From assembly GCA_016213125.1 (NCBI GenBank), contig JACRBR010000335.1, positions 1-7,793 of the forward strand: a stretch of 7,793 nt of DNA. Reading direction: 5' to 3'. The DNA comes from Chloroflexota bacterium (GTDB lineage: Bacteria > Chloroflexota > Dehalococcoidia > DSTF01 > JACRBR01). Made by a program: the position numbers and the translations under genes. Of the stretch, positions 1 through 6,066 are shown piece by piece (the first letter of the stretch is position 1; every line of letters starts with the position of its first letter). The notes under the pieces were generated by a model. That model did no database searches. It was not told the origin of the DNA and saw nothing but the letters and a program-made list of their open reading frames with translations.

Positions 1-1036
1 AGCGGCCGTAGTCCCGGTCGATGCGCTTGATCATCTGGTACAGCGCCGCCGGCCAGATCTCCCACCCGAACGCCGTGCGCGGGCCCGGCCCCATCATGGG
101 CCGGATCCCAAGGTTACGGTCGCCCTCCGCCGCCGCAACGATTGTCCGCTGGTACAGGTTGATGCCGATGAAGTCCAGCTTCTCGCGCATCGCTTCCATG
201 TCGCCCGGGCGGATGTCCATCTTCCGCAGCATCTTCTCCTGCTCGAGGTACGCCTGCGGATACGTCCCCTTCACGATCGGGTCGATGAACCAGACGTTGT
301 TCCACGCGTGGTGCCGCTCCGCCGCCGCGCGGTCGGCCTCGCTGTCGCTCGCCGGATACGACGCCTCCATGCTGTAGGCGCTGCCAACCATCTCCGGATT
401 CCCTGTAGCCCGCATCGCCTTCATCGCGCTCGCCTGCGCCAGGTTCACGATGTGCGACGCCTTCACCGCGCGGTCGCTGTCGCGCACACCGGGCGCATGG
501 ATGCCGAAGAGATAGCCCAGGTACACGAACACCCACGGCTCGTTGAACACCATCCAGTTCTTCACGCGGTCGCCGAGCGCGTTCACAATGGTCTCGCAGT
601 ACTTCGTGAAGTGTCCGATGATCTCGCGGTTCGACCAGCCGCCCCGGTCTTCGAGCCACTGCGGCAGATCCCAGTGATACAGCGTAGGGAACGGCATGAT
701 CCCGTTCGCCAGCAGCTCATCCACCAGCCGGCTGTAGTAGTCGACGCCCTTCTGGTTCACGGTGCCGCTCGCGTCGGGAAAGATGCGCGCCCAGGCGATA
801 CTGAAGCGGTACCCGCGCATGCCGAGCTGCTTCATCAGCGCGACGTCTTCCTTGTATCGGTGGTACTGGTCGCAGGCGATGTCGCCAGTCTCGCCAGTGT
901 TGATCTTCCCTTCCGTGTGCGAGAACCGGTCCCACACGCTTTCGCCCTTCCCGTCCTCGTCCCACGCTCCCTCCACCTGGTACGAGGCGGTGGCCGTGCC
1001 CCAGCTGAAACCCGCGGGAAAGGCGACTGTCTTCAT
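1..1036 (-). CDS. Glycoside hydrolase family 1 (beta-glucosidase-like), 3' end cut by window
   Basis: Retaining beta-glycosidase of family GH1, probably a cytoplasmic beta-glucosidase or beta-galactosidase releasing sugars from short beta-linked oligosaccharides. The 345 codons in the window carry the family's N-terminal signature (FSWGTATASYQVEGA, residues 10-24, with Q20 and E22), the sugar-binding YHWDLP (residues 120-125, H121) and the acid/base motif FNEPW with E166; V163 stands where Thr is usual. FGWEIWP (323-329) fits the segment just before the nucleophile strand. The nucleophile Glu (usually in a TENG motif) would lie a few residues past the window edge, so activity cannot be judged. 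Family members are about 440-480 residues, so roughly a quarter is missing. There is no signal peptide. The start ATG at 1036 has GGAGA about 7 bases upstream. The gene is 130 bp downstream of pyrE, so it may be cotranscribed or have its own promoter; a weak -10-like TACACT (minus strand, 1082-1087) has no good -35. Substrate specificity is not deducible. Confidence 0.95.
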   Translation of the reverse strand, partial: MKTVAFPAGFSWGTATASYQVEGAWDEDGKGESVWDRFSHTEGKINTGETGDIACDQYHRYKEDVALMKQLGMRGYRFSIAWARIFPDASGTVNQKGVDYYSRLVDELLANGIMPFPTLYHWDLPQWLEDRGGWSNREIIGHFTKYCETIVNALGDRVKNWMVFNEPWVFVYLGYLFGIHAPGVRDSDRAVKASHIVNLAQASAMKAMRATGNPEMVGSAYSMEASYPASDSEADRAAAERHHAWNNVWFIDPIVKGTYPQAYLEQEKMLRKMDIRPGDMEAMREKLDFIGINLYQRTIVAAAEGDRNLGIRPMMGPGPRTAFGWEIWPAALYQMIKRIDRDYGR

Positions 1037-1166
1037 GTGAGATTCTCCGGTTGTTGGCTTCGAGGGTGTTGTGCGAGTGTGAGTGTACGGGCGCAGCGCA
1101 TTGGCCGGAAGCGGAGACCGCATGTCGCCGCGCGGACCCGGTTCGCCCCTGACCGTCTGTCGGGTT

Positions 1167-1805
1167 CTAGCGGCCGGCGCCCGTGCCCACCCGCAACGCT
1201 AGTTCGTCGTCCACGTGCAGGCTGCCGTCCTCGTGCGTGTAGAACAGCCGCTTGAACGTCAGCCCGCGCTCGCGAAAGCGCGCCCCGCCACCCTCGTGCC
1301 GCTCCACCACGCACATCACCAGCACCACTTCGCACCCTTCGCCCACCGCGAACTCCGTCGCCTGCATCGCCGCCCCGCCCTGCGTGACGGCGTCCTCGAC
1401 GATCGCCACCCTGCGACCCGGCCGGATCAGCGGCCCTTCGTCCTCCGCCGCTGCCTGCCGCAGCTTCGCCTTGTCGCTGGGCCCGTGGTCCTTCGCCTCC
1501 GCCCGCCCGAAGAACGTCGGCAGCACCACGCCGGTCTCCAGCGCAGCCTGCGCCACCGCGTCCGCGATCGGAATGCACCCCGCCGCCAGTCCGCCCACCG
1601 CCTCCGCGCCCGACTCGATGATCGCAGGCGCCATCAGCGCCCCGATGATTCGCGCATACCGCGGATGCAGCGCCACGCCCTTCAAATCGAGATAGTAGTT
1701 CGAGTATCCCCCGGAGTTCAGCCGCACCGGCGTCTCATGGATCGAGAGGCAATGCTTCTCGATCGCCGCCTTCAGCGTCAGCACGTCGTCATACGTTACC
1801 GGCAT
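1167..1805 (-). CDS. pyrE: Orotate phosphoribosyltransferase
   Basis: Type I phosphoribosyltransferase of 212 residues, the usual length for OPRT, which joins orotate and PRPP to give OMP in de novo pyrimidine synthesis in the cytosol. Seen: LNSGGYSNYYLDLKG (29-43), matching the orotate/PRPP-binding N-terminal segment; the flexible catalytic loop RAEAKDHG (101-108); and the PRPP-binding motif VAIVEDAVTQGGA (133-145) with the acidic pair E137-D138. In the loop the family pattern is R-K-x-x-K-x-H-G; here the second position is A102 instead of Lys, while K105 and H107 remain. The start ATG at 1805 has GGAGAG about 8 bases upstream, and the antitoxin stop lies only 21 bp before it, so translation is probably coupled to the upstream genes. 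A PRTase of another specificity is possible given the loop change, but the YYLD and KDHG motifs favour OPRT. Confidence 0.9.
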   Translation of the reverse strand: MPVTYDDVLTLKAAIEKHCLSIHETPVRLNSGGYSNYYLDLKGVALHPRYARIIGALMAPAIIESGAEAVGGLAAGCIPIADAVAQAALETGVVLPTFFGRAEAKDHGPSDKAKLRQAAAEDEGPLIRPGRRVAIVEDAVTQGGAAMQATEFAVGEGCEVVLVMCVVERHEGGGARFRERGLTFKRLFYTHEDGSLHVDDELALRVGTGAGR

Positions 1806-1826
1806 CGCGGCTTCTCTCCAGTCTGC

Positions 1827-2219
1827 TCACCCCGCGCGCGCCGCGACAGCAGCCGGACGCTTGGCGGTCTTCTTCGAGGCGGCGACGCCACGCATCGACG
1901 GGCCAACCGCGGATTTCACCGTCCTTCTCTTCCGCGGTGCCGTGGTTGCGCGAGCGAGCTTCACATCGACCTTCATGTCGAGCGCGTTGGCCACCCGCAC
2001 GATCGTCTTGAGCGTCATGTTCTCCTGCCCGTCGAGCAGCTTCGTGACATAGCCGCGCGAGGTACCCAATCGCTCGGCGAGTTCGGATCGTCGGACATTG
2101 GATCGGATCATCGCCGCGACGACCTGCTCCGTGAAGTCGAGGACCAGCCCCTCATACAGATACTCGGGGTCATTCCACCATTCGTCGAATCTGCTCTGCA
2201 GGCGTTCAATGGACTTCAT
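1827..2219 (-). CDS. higA: HigA-type antitoxin, XRE-family helix-turn-helix protein
   Basis: A 130-residue DNA-binding protein, predicted to neutralise the toxin encoded just upstream and to repress the operon. Residues 1-40 form a helical segment rich in aromatic and acidic residues (FDEWWNDPEYLYEGL). Residues 42-88 are an XRE/Cro-like helix-turn-helix: ELAERLGTSRGYVTKLLDG (46-64) holds the two HTH helices, followed by MTLKTIVRVANALDMKVDV, the closing helices typical of the family. Residues 89-130 are a low-complexity Ala/Lys/Arg tail (PRKRRT, SKKTAKRPAA), unusual for an antitoxin. The frame is open 43 codons further upstream, but the start is placed at ATG 2219 because AGGAGG (2230-2235) lies 10 bases before it and the ATG overlaps the toxin stop as ATGA. 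The toxin-first order is the HigBA arrangement. The exact TA subfamily is inferred; the HTH call is secure. Confidence 0.88.
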   Translation of the reverse strand: MKSIERLQSRFDEWWNDPEYLYEGLVLDFTEQVVAAMIRSNVRRSELAERLGTSRGYVTKLLDGQENMTLKTIVRVANALDMKVDVKLARATTAPRKRRTVKSAVGPSMRGVAASKKTAKRPAAVAARAG

Positions 2220-2593
2220 CGCGACTGTGCCTCCTGGTACAAGCGCCGTAGTGTGCGCGCTCGCGCTAGTTCCTGGCTCGGGGCGCGTCGCGTCTTCTTC
2301 AGGAACCCGTTGGTAACGATGATCACGCGATTGCCGTGAAGAAAGCACAGCAGTCGCACGTAATCCGCTTTCAGTTCGTACAGATTCTCTTCCAGCCGTT
2401 TGAATTTCTGATCGTTCCTGATGTCAAACGGTCCGTTTTGGGACTCGGCGATGCGTTCCACCAGCACCGTCAACTTCTGCTGAATCCTGATCGGCAGGCC
2501 GTCGATGAAATCCGCTACCTCACTTCGGCCGTTGCGGACAATGATCTGTACGTGCCAGAGCCCGGAACGCCATGGCTGCGCGCCGATTTGCAT
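2216..2593 (-). CDS. higB: HigB/RelE-superfamily toxin (phage Gp49-like)
   Basis: A 125-residue protein resembling HigB/Gp49-like toxins of the RelE superfamily, which cut mRNA on the ribosome. Seen: VADFIDGLPIRIQQKLTVLVERI (from residue 26), the paired N-terminal helices; KFKRLEENLYELKADYVRLL (63-82), the central strands in which the family has an L-W/Y-E-L-R type motif; FLHGNRVIIVTNGFLKKTRRAP (84-105), the final strands ending in the family's typical G-F-x-K-K-T; and a C-terminal helix rich in Arg. Basic residues in the last strands (K99, K100, R102, R103) are candidates for RNA contact. It overlaps the antitoxin gene by 4 bp. The start ATG at 2593 has only a modest AGG about 7 bases upstream, and that site lies inside a dyad (2595-2614). 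G+C is low: bases 2341-2460 hold 60 G+C of 120 by hand count, against 51 of 60 at 3001-3060 in ruvB, suggesting acquisition. Activity is inferred from family. Confidence 0.88.
   Translation of the reverse strand: MQIGAQPWRSGLWHVQIIVRNGRSEVADFIDGLPIRIQQKLTVLVERIAESQNGPFDIRNDQKFKRLEENLYELKADYVRLLCFLHGNRVIIVTNGFLKKTRRAPSQELARARTLRRLYQEAQSR
2230..2235 (-). promoter_or_regulatory. Ribosome binding site of the antitoxin gene
   Basis: A full AGGAGG (minus strand) inside the end of the toxin gene, 10 bases before ATG 2219. It is stronger than the toxin's own site and decides the antitoxin start against the longer open frame. A better site for the antitoxin than for the toxin fits the need for antitoxin excess. 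Confidence 0.75.
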
Positions 2594-2594
2594 T

Positions 2595-2614
2595 AGTTTA
2601 CCTGTAGGTGAACT
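2595..2614. promoter_or_regulatory. Candidate operator of the toxin-antitoxin operon (20-bp dyad)
   Basis: The plus strand reads AGTTTACCTGTAGGTGAACT. Comparing the two halves, 8 of 10 base pairs are symmetric (mismatches at the fifth pair and the central pair), with arms AGTT-ACCT and AGGT-AACT. It ends 1 base before the toxin ATG and covers its ribosome binding site. HigA-type antitoxins are known to bind short palindromes at their own promoter, so this is the likely autorepression site. Binding itself is inferred. Confidence 0.6.
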
Positions 2615-2639
2615 CTCGTCGCAACAGCTAGGCGCCGCT

Positions 2640-3695
2640 TTAGTCGAACAGCGCCTTCTGGGGCGAGGGCGCTCCCGCCCGAGGCTGCAGCCCCAGGTGC
2701 TCGTACGCCAGCCGTGTCGCCAGCCGCCCGCGCGGCGTCCGTTGCAGGAATCCCAACTGCATCAAGTACGGCTCGTACACGTCCATGATCGTGTCCGCTT
2801 CCTCAGAGATGCTGGCCGCGATCGTCTCCAGCCCCACCGGCCCGCCGTCGAACTTCTCGATGATCGTCCGCAGCACCCGCTCGTCGACGTTGTCCAGCCC
2901 CAGGTGGTCGATCTCCAGCGCCCCCAGCGCCTCCAGCGCCACCGCCTCCGTGATGTGCCCGTCCGCCCGCACCTGCGCGAAGTCCCGCACCCGCCGCAGC
3001 AGCCGGTTCGCCACCCGCGGCGTCCCCCGCGCCCGCCGCGCGATCGCCTCCGTCCCCCCCTCGTCGATCGCGATCCCGATGATCGACGCCGACCGCCGGA
3101 TGATCTGCGAGAGCGCCTCGACGTCGTGAAAGTCCAGCCGGTACACGGCGCCGAACCGGTCGCGCAGCGGCGGCGACATCATCGCGTACCGCGTCGTCGC
3201 ACCGACCAGCGTGAACGGCTTGATCGCCAGCCGGATCGACCGCGCCCCCGGCCCCTTTCCCGTCACCCAGTCGATCGCGCCGTCCTCCAGCGCCGGGTAC
3301 AGGAACTCCTCCACCACGCGCGAGAGGCGGTGGATTTCGTCGATGAACAGCACGTCGCCGTCCTGCAGGCTGGTCAGGATCGCCGCCAGGTCGCCGATGC
3401 GCTCGATCGCCGGTCCGGACGTCACCCGGATGCTCACGCCCATCTCCGCCGCGATGATGTACGCCAGCGTCGTCTTCCCCAGGCCCGGCGGCCCGTACAG
3501 CAGCACGTGGTCCAGCGGCTCGCCCCGCCCCCGCGCCGCCTCGATGCTGATGCTGAGGTTGCTCTTGACCTTGTCCTGGTTGACGTACTCGCCCAGCCGT
3601 CGCGGTCGCAGCGACGTATCCGCCTGGATGTCGCCATCCTGCGGGTCCCCCGTGATCACGCGCTCCGGAGCCTCCTTCGGCATCGGCAGCATCAT
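2640..3695 (-). CDS. ruvB: Holliday junction branch migration ATPase RuvB
   Basis: Hexameric AAA+ motor that drives branch migration of Holliday junctions with RuvA, before cutting by RuvC, in recombinational repair. All 351 residues are present, the normal family length (about 335-350). Seen: the N-terminal SLRPRRLGEYVNQ (28-40); Walker A GPPGLGKTT (68-76); Walker B FIDEIHRL (117-124, D119/E120); sensor 1 GATTR (165-169); the PPLRDRFG segment (175-182) that holds the arginine finger; sensor 2 GTPRVANRLLRRVRDFA (224-240); and the C-terminal winged-helix DNA-binding domain (about 265-335) ending in YEHLGL. The start is one of ATG 3695, 3692 or 3683; none has a clear Shine-Dalgarno, so the first is kept. 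The gene follows the uncharacterised gene by 41 bp. Neither ruvA nor ruvC is adjacent in this window. The stop TAA (2640-2642) leaves 46 bp to the toxin start. Confidence 0.98.
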   Translation of the reverse strand: MMLPMPKEAPERVITGDPQDGDIQADTSLRPRRLGEYVNQDKVKSNLSISIEAARGRGEPLDHVLLYGPPGLGKTTLAYIIAAEMGVSIRVTSGPAIERIGDLAAILTSLQDGDVLFIDEIHRLSRVVEEFLYPALEDGAIDWVTGKGPGARSIRLAIKPFTLVGATTRYAMMSPPLRDRFGAVYRLDFHDVEALSQIIRRSASIIGIAIDEGGTEAIARRARGTPRVANRLLRRVRDFAQVRADGHITEAVALEALGALEIDHLGLDNVDERVLRTIIEKFDGGPVGLETIAASISEEADTIMDVYEPYLMQLGFLQRTPRGRLATRLAYEHLGLQPRAGAPSPQKALFD

Positions 3696-3736
3696 ATCGC
3701 GAACGGGGTCTGCGAGGTCAGGGAGGGTACCGGCCG

Positions 3737-4522
3737 TCAGTCCGTTGCCGGCAGCCCGCGGTCCGCGAGCAGCCCCGCATACCGCTGCACGAGATCCGCA
3801 TCGCGAGGCGTGCCGCCCTCCCGTTGGCGGTTCATCGCGTCCAGCATCTTGTCCGCGATAATCCCCATCGGCAGCCCCGTGATGTAGCGTTCGCTCATCT
3901 CGTTCAGCGCGTCGGCGTAGATCTCAAAGTTCGCGCCCAGCTTCTCCAGCGTCTCCGGCTGGTGCGCGCACTCCCGGTGATGGTGCTGCGCTGCCATGTG
4001 GTACATCGCCTTCCCGGTAGAGACGTAGTAGCTCGCGTCCACGCCCGGCGCCGCCCGTCGCCGCATCGGCGTGCGCGCCCGCACCCGTGGCCGCAGGTGC
4101 CCCGGGAACACGCCCGCCAGGAACAGCGCGCTGTCCGCATAGCGCCGGTACCCCTCGTAAATGTCCGGCTCGTCCTGTGGCTGCTTCTCGCGCTCCAGCA
4201 TGTCGCTGAAATACAGCCTGCGCGGGTGCTCCTGCTCGTCCGGCGGAAACAGCCGCCGCACGTCCACGTACGCCTCCAGCATCGCGCCGATGTACTCGAC
4301 GACGGCGGCGTCCCGGCTGTGGCGCCCTACGTACAGCACCTTGATCACGAACAGGTCGAACATCGTCCGCGCCGGCAGTGCGCTCACCTCGCCGATGTCG
4401 TCGTAGACCGCGCTTATCAGCTCATCCACCGCACGCGAGAACCGCCCGTCAGCCGCGTTTCGCCCGTCATTCCCGGCGATGATCTCCTTCAGTTCCCGCA
4501 CGCGCTGCTCGATCAGCATCAT
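3737..4522 (-). CDS. Uncharacterised conserved-looking protein, 261 residues
   Basis: Function not recognised. It is a soluble, mostly helical protein with no signal peptide or membrane segment. The N-terminal half (LIEQRVRELKEII; FSRAVDELISAVYDDI) looks helical; the centre has SALFLAGVFPGHLRPR (about 131-146), then SYYVSTGKAMYHMAA (about 164-178) and a His/Cys cluster HHHRECAH (about 180-187) that could bind metal. The C-terminal half is again helical. The pattern LFLAGVFP...YYVSTG...Y looks like a conserved core of a hypothetical-protein family, but I cannot name it. Start codons are stacked as GTG ATG ATG at 4525, 4522 and 4519; GAGG lies 7 bases before the 4519 ATG and 4 before 4522, so the true start may be either. 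A candidate promoter lies about 75 bp upstream, and ruvB begins 41 bp downstream, so it probably heads the operon. Codon-phase G+C bias and length support a real gene. Confidence 0.75.
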   Translation of the reverse strand: MMLIEQRVRELKEIIAGNDGRNAADGRFSRAVDELISAVYDDIGEVSALPARTMFDLFVIKVLYVGRHSRDAAVVEYIGAMLEAYVDVRRLFPPDEQEHPRRLYFSDMLEREKQPQDEPDIYEGYRRYADSALFLAGVFPGHLRPRVRARTPMRRRAAPGVDASYYVSTGKAMYHMAAQHHHRECAHQPETLEKLGANFEIYADALNEMSERYITGLPMGIIADKMLDAMNRQREGGTPRDADLVQRYAGLLADRGLPATD

Positions 4523-4525
4523 CAC

Positions 4526-4850
4526 GCCTCACGTTCTGGCGGCCTGTCGTACCTGGGGCATTGCCGCGCTGGCGGTGATGCTCCTCGGTTTGGAGGATTG
4601 TAGCCGCACAACATTGCCGCTGTCTTGCAGCCATCAACTCCCGTCGTCGCCTTTCCATACATGATCGGCCGCCATGATGGGTTCCAGAGTGGGGAAGCAC
4701 CCTCGCGTAAGCAATCGCCGACAGCGGGGGAATTCCCGGAAACGCGCCCGTAACTCGGCGATCACCTCGTGTTCACACTGACGACACAGGGCCGAAACCG
4801 CCTTCCGTGATCATCAGGCATCGAACAGACGCCGCCAGGGGGAATCCAAC
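4526..4850. other. Divergent intergenic region between the two gene blocks
   Basis: A 325-bp stretch without a convincing gene, between start codons facing away from each other. It must hold promoters for both blocks. A good one is visible for the minus-strand block. For the plus strand I see no hexamer pair worth calling; only the ribosome binding site AGGGGG, 8 bases before ATG 4851, is clear. A perfect 10-bp palindrome GGGAATTCCC lies at 4728-4737, of unknown meaning. No tRNA, riboswitch or terminator hairpin with a T tract was seen. Confidence 0.6.
4597..4626 (-). promoter_or_regulatory. Candidate sigma70-type promoter of the ruvB-pyrE block
   Basis: On the minus strand, AAGACA (4621-4626, four of six matches to TTGACA) is followed after 18 bases by TACAAT (4597-4602, five of six to TATAAT). 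Transcription would start near 4590, giving a leader of about 70 bases to the first gene. It is the best hexamer pair in the intergenic region, and its position fits; strength is not known. Confidence 0.5.
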
Positions 4851-5516
4851 ATGCACGCCGAGTTTTGTCCATCCTGCGGTTTCCGCAGGCAACATGGCGA
4901 TCGCTTTTGCCGAGGTTGCGGAGAAGCCCTCACCGGCGACGCACGCGCGGTCGGCCCTATCGCCGAGGCCGAAGCGCTTGTCGCCAGAGGGCTGCTCGAC
5001 GATGCGATCGCCAGAGTCCAACGCGCCCTTGGTGAGGATGAGCAGCCCGGCCTGCTGGTCGCCCAGGCGACGCTCTACCTGCGACGGGGTGACACCGTGA
5101 AGGCGGAGCGCTCGTTGGACCGGGCGATCACGATCGACCCCGGCTGCGGCGTCGCCTACGCCTACAAGGGCGGCCTGCACCTGCAGACCGGCGCCATCGA
5201 CGAGGGCCAGGAGCTGCTGGACAGGGCCCTCGCACTCACCCCCCACGACCTCAACGTCCGCATCAAGCGCGCGGAGTTCTGGCTGCGCCTGGGCGTGCTC
5301 GACCGCGCCCGCGATGAACTTCGCGAGGGCCTGCTGAACGGCGGCGGCAGTCCGGGCGCGCGAGCTGCCGCGGAAGCGCTCTACGCCAACATCGAGAAAC
5401 GGCGGCGCACGTCGTTCACTCGCACCGTCGTGCCACTGCAGGCACCAGGTGTCCTGAAGCGATTGTTCGGCCGAACGCGCACAGCGCCGGACGCCCAGAT
5501 CGAAGCGGAGGCATAA
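4851..5516 (+). CDS. Zinc-ribbon plus tetratricopeptide-repeat protein
   Basis: A 221-residue cytoplasmic protein of unknown role, probably a scaffold or adaptor. An N-terminal zinc ribbon is clear: C6-x2-C9 and C20-x2-C23 (FCPSCG ... FCRGCG), a compact treble-clef/ribbon of the kind often fused to protein-interaction domains. Residues about 35-185 are helical repeats: AEALVARGLLDDAIARVQRAL (40-60), ATLYLRRGDTVKAERSLDRAI (73-93, then TIDP), AYKGGLHLQTGAIDEGQELLDRALALTP (104-131) and AEFWLRLGVLDRARDELREGL (141-161), each showing the TPR spacing of small and aromatic residues. The tail (183-221) is basic, with PLQAPGVLKRLFGR. There are no membrane segments. The start ATG 4851 follows AGGGGG by 8 bases, and the zinc-ribbon Cys residues just after it support this start. 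The stop is 3 bp from the next gene, so the two products are probably made together. The domains are secure; the function is not. Confidence 0.88.
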   Translation: MHAEFCPSCGFRRQHGDRFCRGCGEALTGDARAVGPIAEAEALVARGLLDDAIARVQRALGEDEQPGLLVAQATLYLRRGDTVKAERSLDRAITIDPGCGVAYAYKGGLHLQTGAIDEGQELLDRALALTPHDLNVRIKRAEFWLRLGVLDRARDELREGLLNGGGSPGARAAAEALYANIEKRRRTSFTRTVVPLQAPGVLKRLFGRTRTAPDAQIEAEA

Positions 5517-5519
5517 CCA

Positions 5520-6029
5520 ATGGCTGTTCTCTTCTTGTTAGTCGCCATGTTCGGGATCGCGGTATTCCGCGTATACCTCCCGATGCCCACAAAGGTAGAA
5601 GGCAAGCCGCTGGGCAAGATCTCGCTTGCCTTCAACGAGCGCCTACTCCTGCAGCGAACGAACCTTTACCTCATCGGCGCTGTCATTCTCGTCGGCGCCA
5701 TCGGCCGGTTCATCTCCGGCCCCATCGAACTTGTCGCCATCCTCGCCACGCTGGCGCTTCTCCTGATCCCGGGGCGTTACACGTTCACGTCGGAAGGGAT
5801 CGCCTTTAACAACGTCGTCTTCCGGTCATGGACCGACTTCACGGGCTTCCGAGAGGAGCGCACGGCCCTCGTGCTCCAGGCCGTCGAGGGCCAGCGGGAC
5901 TTCCGCCTGCACCTCGTCGGTGGACACAGGGCCGCCGCAAAGCAGGCCGTTGCGCGGCATCTCTCGGCCGTCACTGGAGGTCCCGCGCGCCGCGCACGCG
6001 GGGGGCGACGGTCGGCCGTGAAGGCGTGA
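5520..6029 (+). CDS. Small membrane protein with a PH-like cytoplasmic domain
   Basis: A 169-residue protein of unknown function. Three hydrophobic segments are seen: residues 2-20 (LFLLVAMFGIAVF), about 49-65 (LYLIGAVILVGAIGRF) and about 68-84 (ELVAILATLALLLIP). After them comes YTFTSEGIAFNNVVFRSWTD (87-106), then strands rich in Val/Leu (TALVLQAVEG, FRLHLVG) and a helix (AAAKQAVARHL). The order of an x-T-x-x-G-I strand, a W-x-D-F turn and a closing helix resembles bacterial PH-like/DUF5673-type domains that follow membrane segments; this is a resemblance, not a family assignment. The C-terminus is a basic Arg/Gly-rich tail (ARRARGGRRSAVKA). The start ATG 5520 has GGAGG 8 bases upstream, inside the end of the zinc-ribbon/TPR gene, which points to coupled translation. 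It precedes amt by 37 bp. The real-gene call is good; the role is unknown. Confidence 0.78.
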   Translation: MAVLFLLVAMFGIAVFRVYLPMPTKVEGKPLGKISLAFNERLLLQRTNLYLIGAVILVGAIGRFISGPIELVAILATLALLLIPGRYTFTSEGIAFNNVVFRSWTDFTGFREERTALVLQAVEGQRDFRLHLVGGHRAAAKQAVARHLSAVTGGPARRARGGRRSAVKA

Positions 6030-6056
6030 TCACTTTGAATCGCGTTGGAGGAGGAA

Positions 6057-6061
6057 GGAGG
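6057..6061 (+). promoter_or_regulatory. Ribosome binding site that decides the TTG start of amt
   Basis: AAGGAGG, with a further GGAGGAGG just before it, lies 5 bases upstream of TTG 6067. No ATG in frame lies before residue 33, which is inside the signal peptide, so the TTG is the only start that keeps a full leader. The strong site probably makes up for the weak start codon. Confidence 0.75.
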
Positions 6062-6066
6062 ACCAC

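Noticed and set aside
1136..1165. ACCCG...CGGGT inverted repeat after pyrE as a terminator
   Set aside because: Only a 5-bp stem with a 20-base loop and no T tract.
308..1255. 315-codon plus-strand open frame opposite the glycosidase and pyrE
   Set aside because: It crosses the 3' end of one well-supported gene and the 5' end of another and has a low-complexity Arg/Val/Ala composition.
1215..2339. 374-codon plus-strand open frame opposite pyrE and the antitoxin
   Set aside because: Arg/His-rich product with no domain, opposite two recognised genes.
2220..2348. 43-codon N-terminal extension of the antitoxin frame
   Set aside because: It overlaps the toxin gene in another frame, has no family similarity, and ATG 2219 has an AGGAGG site and the typical ATGA overlap.
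2595..2624. Promoter TTGCGA-18-TAAACT before the toxin (minus strand)
   Set aside because: The -10 would end 1 base before the ATG, placing the transcript start inside the coding region.
2505..3887. 460-codon plus-strand open frame opposite ruvB
   Set aside because: The product is an Arg/Pro/His/Gln-rich string without domains, opposite a ruvB with all motifs.
3824..4603. 259-codon plus-strand open frame opposite the uncharacterised gene
   Set aside because: I weighed it against the minus-strand frame. The minus frame has balanced composition, helical patterns, a ribosome site and promoter; this one is His/Arg/Val-rich without structure.
4728..4737. Perfect palindrome GGGAATTCCC as an operator
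   Set aside because: A 10-bp palindrome is short, stands alone, and no plus-strand promoter could be placed next to it.
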